Below, one piece after another: positions 59,563 to 64,000 of a stretch of 64,000 nucleotides of DNA. The stretch comes from Bolinopsis microptera (taxonomy: Eukaryota; Ctenophora; Tentaculata; Lobata; Bolinopsidae). The stretch lies in assembly GCF_026151205.1 (NCBI RefSeq), contig NC_087074.1:9395226-9459225 (forward strand), in the 5' to 3' direction. The notes under the pieces were generated by a model that was given only the letters and a program-made list of their open reading frames with translations, had not been told where the DNA came from and ran no database searches. A program made the translations under genes and the position numbers. How positions within the stretch are numbered: the first letter of the stretch is position 1; every line of letters begins with the position of its first letter.

Positions 59563-59580
59563 ACTAGAATACAATTGTTA
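59563..59580 (-). promoter_or_regulatory. Acceptor-like AG 1 nt before the TCEANC2-like ATG
   Basis: On the minus strand AACAATTGTATTCTAG is followed by T-ATG; the AG is at 59565-59564. It also explains the upstream in-frame TTG as non-initiating. Confidence 0.5.
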
Positions 59581-59640
59581 TGTATACTTTTAACACAATT
59601 GAATATATTATATCACACATCTTCAGTCTCGTAATGCAAT

Positions 59641-59877
59641 ATGGCGACTGGGCTTGAACTAGCTTTGAAGGGGGTTTCAGTAATGTACTCACAATACACT
59701 ATAGTGTTTCATTCAAATTTGGACGTGGATGAAAATTTTTCTTATCATATATTCACCGTTCAATGTAACTACTATTATATACTGCATAAAACTCCCTTCT
59801 GTAATTTTAGATTAAATGACATACTACAAAAGTTTTGTACACAGACTATGAAAGAACCATTTATGGCTGAACTTTAG
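59641..59877 (+). CDS. Possible small or first-exon ORF, divergent from TCEANC2
   Basis: ATGGCGACTGGGCTTG begins 78 bp from the TCEANC2 start on the opposite strand, in a reasonable Kozak context (AATATGGCG), and stays open for 78 codons (MATGLELALKGVSVMYSQ...). I recognise no family. It might be a first exon with a donor soon after the ATG, or chance open sequence. Confidence 0.2.
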   Translation: MATGLELALKGVSVMYSQYTIVFHSNLDVDENFSYHIFTVQCNYYYILHKTPFCNFRLNDILQKFCTQTMKEPFMAEL

Positions 59878-60273
59878 GTTTTGCTACCATCGTACTGGAG
59901 AGTACTGAGACAACTCCAATGGCATTTATTGAAATTATTTTCATCAGAACCATATTCATAAACAAAGGAAAAAGATCAATTTAGACTGAAGATAAAGCAA
60001 ATAACTATTTTTGATATAATGACATTTATTTGAAACTGTCAATTGTCAAAAGACGGTCCCGAGCATTCTATTAAAATACAGAGAAAGTTTTAAACATCAC
60101 AATTTTGTAGAATTTAACTCAGACAGCAAAAAATACCAGCATATTAATTAAACCCTCTATCTCCCATAAGCTACTAAACGAAATAACATAACACTCCCCA
60201 AAGCAATGAAATCTAAACTAGTCCATAAAGGAAGTCTTTAGTTGATGTAAACAAGTTGTGGACTGTTGCAAAT

Positions 60274-63200
60274 CTACTGGCAAGGAGTTGCACGTGTTCG
60301 TACAATTTCAAACATCTTCTGACAGTGAGCAATTGTTGGGGCAAGATCCTTCGTTGCTGCCTTCTTATTTGTCTGAAAAAAGGGTTTAAAGTTAATCCAG
60401 CGGTACAAAAATCATATTAATGTTCAATGTTCATTATTTAGACTCATGATTAAAATAATATAAATATTATATACGTTAATTTAAGATTTTGCTGCCTATC
60501 TAAGGCTATAATCACTTAAAAACAAATCTCCATTATTTTCAGGTAAAAAGTAAAACTGTAAAACTAAACTCAATATACCACTAAATCACTGACCACCAGC
60601 AGATACTGGGATTTATCCCCGAGCTCGTCCCAACAAACTCTGCTGGCACTCTTAGCACTCTTAACCACCGGGGCTCCACCCCTCATAAACCCTTCTATCA
60701 TATCCATCATGATTTTACTGATCTGCCTTTTAGGGAGAGATTGACATGTAACAATATAACTGTTGATCTATGAAATATTAAGTTGTTGCGCAAGCTTGCG
60801 AGCTAACCATTGTAAGTTTTTAGCATCAAATGTAATCTATATAAAGATATAATAAGACATTTTTGGCTACCTGTCCTTGGTGCCCCACACTTTGCCATAA
60901 TTCTGGTTATAGAAGGGAGAGTTCTCACTGAGCGGCGATCCAAACAAGTAGGCCAGGTCCTCACCGTGTGTAACTCCCATCCACGTGCTGTTATCATCTT
61001 TACGGCTAAAAGAGGACGGAATGATCACAATATTTCCCTGTCAAAGTAACTGAGAATTGAGTTTTGCTGTTCCCATAAAGTAGTACTGTGAGCTAGTATT
61101 AGAACTCTTGAAATGGTTAAACGGTATCACCTTTACATAGCTTAAGAAGATGTGCTTACTCACTTGTTGGACATGTAGTCGAAGACATACTGGTAAACGG
61201 AGTCACTGTTCTTGGAGAACAGATCAGCGGTAATGATTTGGGGGCAGAAGAGGAGCCAATCTCCCAGTAATGTAGCTAGTTGAGTCTTTAGATCAGTGTC
61301 CGTTCTATTTGTGTAGAACTGATGGTACGATATTTTAGCGTGGTTTGCCCAGTAAGATGATAAATACATTACTTTTATGTGAATTATCTAAGTTTCTCCA
61401 GCTACAATCTACGTTACTCCTCCACCAAATATCAAGTCTACAAATTATCAGGACGACGAAAAATGTACCTCTAACAGTTCATCTCCGTTGTCGTTCATGC
61501 AGGGTATTGTGAAGTTTTTAATGAGAGGGTGATTAATGCTCAACTCTCTGATCTGTTCTTTGTTATTTAGTTTATCCTGCAATCAATATTATATCTGAAG
61601 TTACGGTAATGATGTTGTATTCTTCAGTCTTCATAATGTTCATATTATTCTATTGAAAATTGCCGGAAATAAGTTGGTCCGAAATTTCAAGCTCAGTATA
61701 ATTGTATTGTCGCCAAGCATGAAAATCTGAAATTTATGTGCAACAGTAATTATTAATTGGTTCAGGGTTTCCTGGTCCGGGGTTCAATATTTCACTGTAG
61801 TCACGTACTGTACTGTCTGTACCCAAAACTAACAGACATGTTTCATTTAAACTTACAGTATTAGTGAAAAGTGGAACTCCTTTAGTCATCCCAAAAGCCA
61901 GTGCCATTATAGATCCCTCGTCTTGGCAAACTCCACTGAGTAACGGTCCTGTGATGACGAAGGGTTGCAGTCACATACTGTCTTTATATCAATAATAATT
62001 ATTCATCCAGCAATTATATTTTACATAAGATCTAGTGGAGGGTAGGCAAATTGAATTTAATCTGTTTATATTGCGATTCTAGCGAATTCGTCGATCAGTT
62101 TAGTCTGTAAATTATCTGGAGTTAAAAAGAGTTTGATAAAATAATATAAACGTACTGCTGGTATAATTAGCAGTTTCAATAGTAAGAAGAGGAGTCTCTG
62201 TAACAAGCTGATTATCAATAATGGGGGGCCACGTATCAATAGGGAACTCCATCATAGTTGCATACATTGCACCTGAAATAATAAGTTATATCATTAATCG
62301 GTAGAACTTGGACGAGACAAATTATGGAGTGAGACGCTACAGTTTCCAGAAAATGTTGTGGAACATTTTTGGTGCCAAAACAATTAGACGTGTATATGTA
62401 TTTGGGCTTCATGTGGAGGAGTTCAGTTTTTGTGATTCACTCTAAATCAAATCAGCAGACGAATGTGGGATGATCTTCGCTCTTAGAAGCCCTAGATTCG
62501 CAATAACTTCACTCATAGCAGTCACAAGAATAATAAGCTCTAAACAAATTTTATAAGATGTTATGAAAAGTATATTATTGCCCACATAAAGGGGACGGCG
62601 GATAATAAGTCAATTATTTGCTATTTTGATTTAATAATAATTGTAAGTCTTTATTTCTGTTGAATGGTAGAAAAGATAAAAACCAAGAATTGAAGATTCG
62701 TTGGCACTCCGCAAGCAGTTGAGTATATCTGATGCACTAGAACAACCAGTCTGGTTTTTTAGGATCTCCCACTTCCCTTGTTGCTCGTCCATCCTGAAGG
62801 ATAAAGAGAGCTTTAACGCGATACTATCAAGATATATTTCAAAGATACAATTATTGTGATTACCACAAATAGAGGGAAATCAACAAAAATTATAAGAAAT
62901 GTCCAAACCTGGTTTTAGTGAAGGCCCATGGAGCGATCATGGTGCCCGATATGGAAATAGAGGAGGAGAAAAGACCGTCAGTGAGAGGAGATGTATGAAG
63001 ATAGGTTACAATTGCTCCTCCCGCTGATTCTCCCATGATTGTTACCTGTTAATGTGATTCTAATAATTTCTAAACTCTAAAAGCTTATTTCAATGATAGA
63101 AAAATCCTCATTTCAACTTTGTAAGATAAAATTAACTTCAAAATCTGAACTGTTCATAAACTAGTTGCTTAAATAAAGAGAATAAACTCACCCTGTTCTT

Positions 63201-63912
63201 GTCTCCACTAAATACTTCAATATGATTCTGGACCCACTCCAATGCCATTTTAACATCCCACAACCCCAGATTAGCAACGATACCATCGTAAGCATTCAAA
63301 AAGCCAAGAAGCTGCAGTCTATAGTTGACTGACACCAGCACTATATCAGCATATTCAACCAGTCCTGATCCGTCTCTACTGATACCATCTCCATTACTAA
63401 AACTACCACCGTGGATATAAAACAAAACCGGCTTTTTCAGGCCTTTGTTTATCCAATCATGCTTGGTTAAAACGTTAAGATAAAGACAGTCTTCTGAGAA
63501 AGAGAGCTGAGGACTGAGGTAGTCCGGTGAGGGAGGGTAAATGTTTTGTAGGCAGGAGGAAGGGAGGATGGTCGCGTCTATCTGCTCCCCTGAAATAGTG
63601 GCAGCACTGTTTATTTTTTAACGTAATATCTAACTCAAAACAGACGACTAAACTTAATAGACGGAACCAGCGAGAATTTATAATTTTGAGTCTAGATAGA
63701 TGTAATATTTCTCGCCGCGATCTTTATCTCATTACTAACCTTTACTATAAGTTCGTTTGACGGGGCGAGAGAATCTGAGCTGTCCAGTGGGGCTCTCTGC
63801 GTACGGTACACCAGTGAACCCAGCTATAAAGGAGTCTCCAGTACGTACTCTCCGGCCAGTTACCACTGCACCATCCACATCTACTGTCACGAACTTCTCT
63901 GTTCTCTCACGC
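60274..63912 (-). CDS. Cholinesterase/carboxylesterase-family enzyme, 5' end outside the window
   Basis: An alpha/beta-hydrolase of the carboxylesterase type B family, which hydrolyses carboxylic esters, usually secreted or membrane-bound. Exons: 63912-63740, 63589-63192, 63045-62909, 62793-62684, 62272-62156, 61948-61857, 61576-61469, 61387-61164, 61005-60871, 60726-60594, 60372-60274, with all phases consistent, about 575 codons. Landmarks in order: FTGVPYAESPTGQLRFSRP, SEDCLYLNV, PVLFYIHGGSFSNGDG (oxyanion region), the serine elbow GESAGG in exon 3, CQDEGSIMA with the catalytic acid, and GVTHGEDLAYLFG with the catalytic His. The complete Ser-Glu-His triad argues for an active enzyme and against neuroligin or another non-catalytic relative. 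The signal-peptide exon should lie beyond 64000. Substrate not predictable. Confidence 0.92.
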
Positions 63913-64000
63913 CTAAAAGTCAGCAGATTTATTAGCTGCATTTGGTCGAAATAAAAGATAAGCCACAGTTTCAAGTTGGCTTCAGACTAACTGTGAAATC

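Overview
The window is animal-type nuclear DNA. Its genes are split by many short GT-AG introns, it is AT-rich, and it is loaded with transposons, simple repeats and homopolymer runs. The genes are eukaryotic housekeeping families (INTS3, PIG-T, NOP9, NIP7, CMC1, TCEANC2-like) plus metazoan-style families (cholinesterase/carboxylesterase, BPI/LBP-like, ARF-like GTPase). I cannot name the species. An invertebrate or early-branching animal is the best guess.

Layout. 1-5.1 kb: no gene, but a 1.38-kb near-perfect hairpin element flanked by TTAA. 5.1-7.7 kb: a four-exon ARF-like GTPase (+). 7.7-16.7 kb: no convincing gene; a composite Mutator-like (FLYWCH) transposon remnant and several small inverted-repeat elements. 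16.7-27.8 kb: PIG-T (-), 11 exons found. One of its introns holds an intronless BPI-like gene on the opposite strand (19.7-20.7 kb). Another holds an intronless HSP70 pseudogene, broken by a 1.6-kb transposon and a nonsense codon (22.4-25.8 kb). 28.4-34.3 kb: INTS3 (-), 15 exons. 34.7-56.2 kb: NOP9 (-), 12 exons. Its 14.4-kb intron 10 contains an intact intronless 951-residue PLP-dependent decarboxylase (-), a 5'-truncated LINE with a long open reverse transcriptase (+), tRNA-derived SINEs, a MITE and a 30-bp minisatellite. 56.5-64 kb: CMC1, NIP7, TCEANC2-like and a cholinesterase-like gene that runs off the right edge, all on the minus strand.

How the genes sit together. Seven consecutive non-nested genes (cholinesterase, TCEANC2, NIP7, CMC1, NOP9, INTS3, PIG-T) share the minus strand with gaps of about 0.3-0.7 kb. 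In the six whose starts are visible, and in the nested decarboxylase, a 3'-splice-site-like AG lies 1-6 nt before the ATG. This suggests spliced-leader trans-splicing, perhaps with polycistronic transcription. It is inference, but it is the most interesting system-level signal here. Other notable features are repeated nesting of intronless genes in large introns and an unusual family of elements capped by long G/C homopolymers.

Exon boundaries were worked out by hand from reading frame, GT-AG sites, phase agreement and remembered family sequence; no alignment or RNA data were available.
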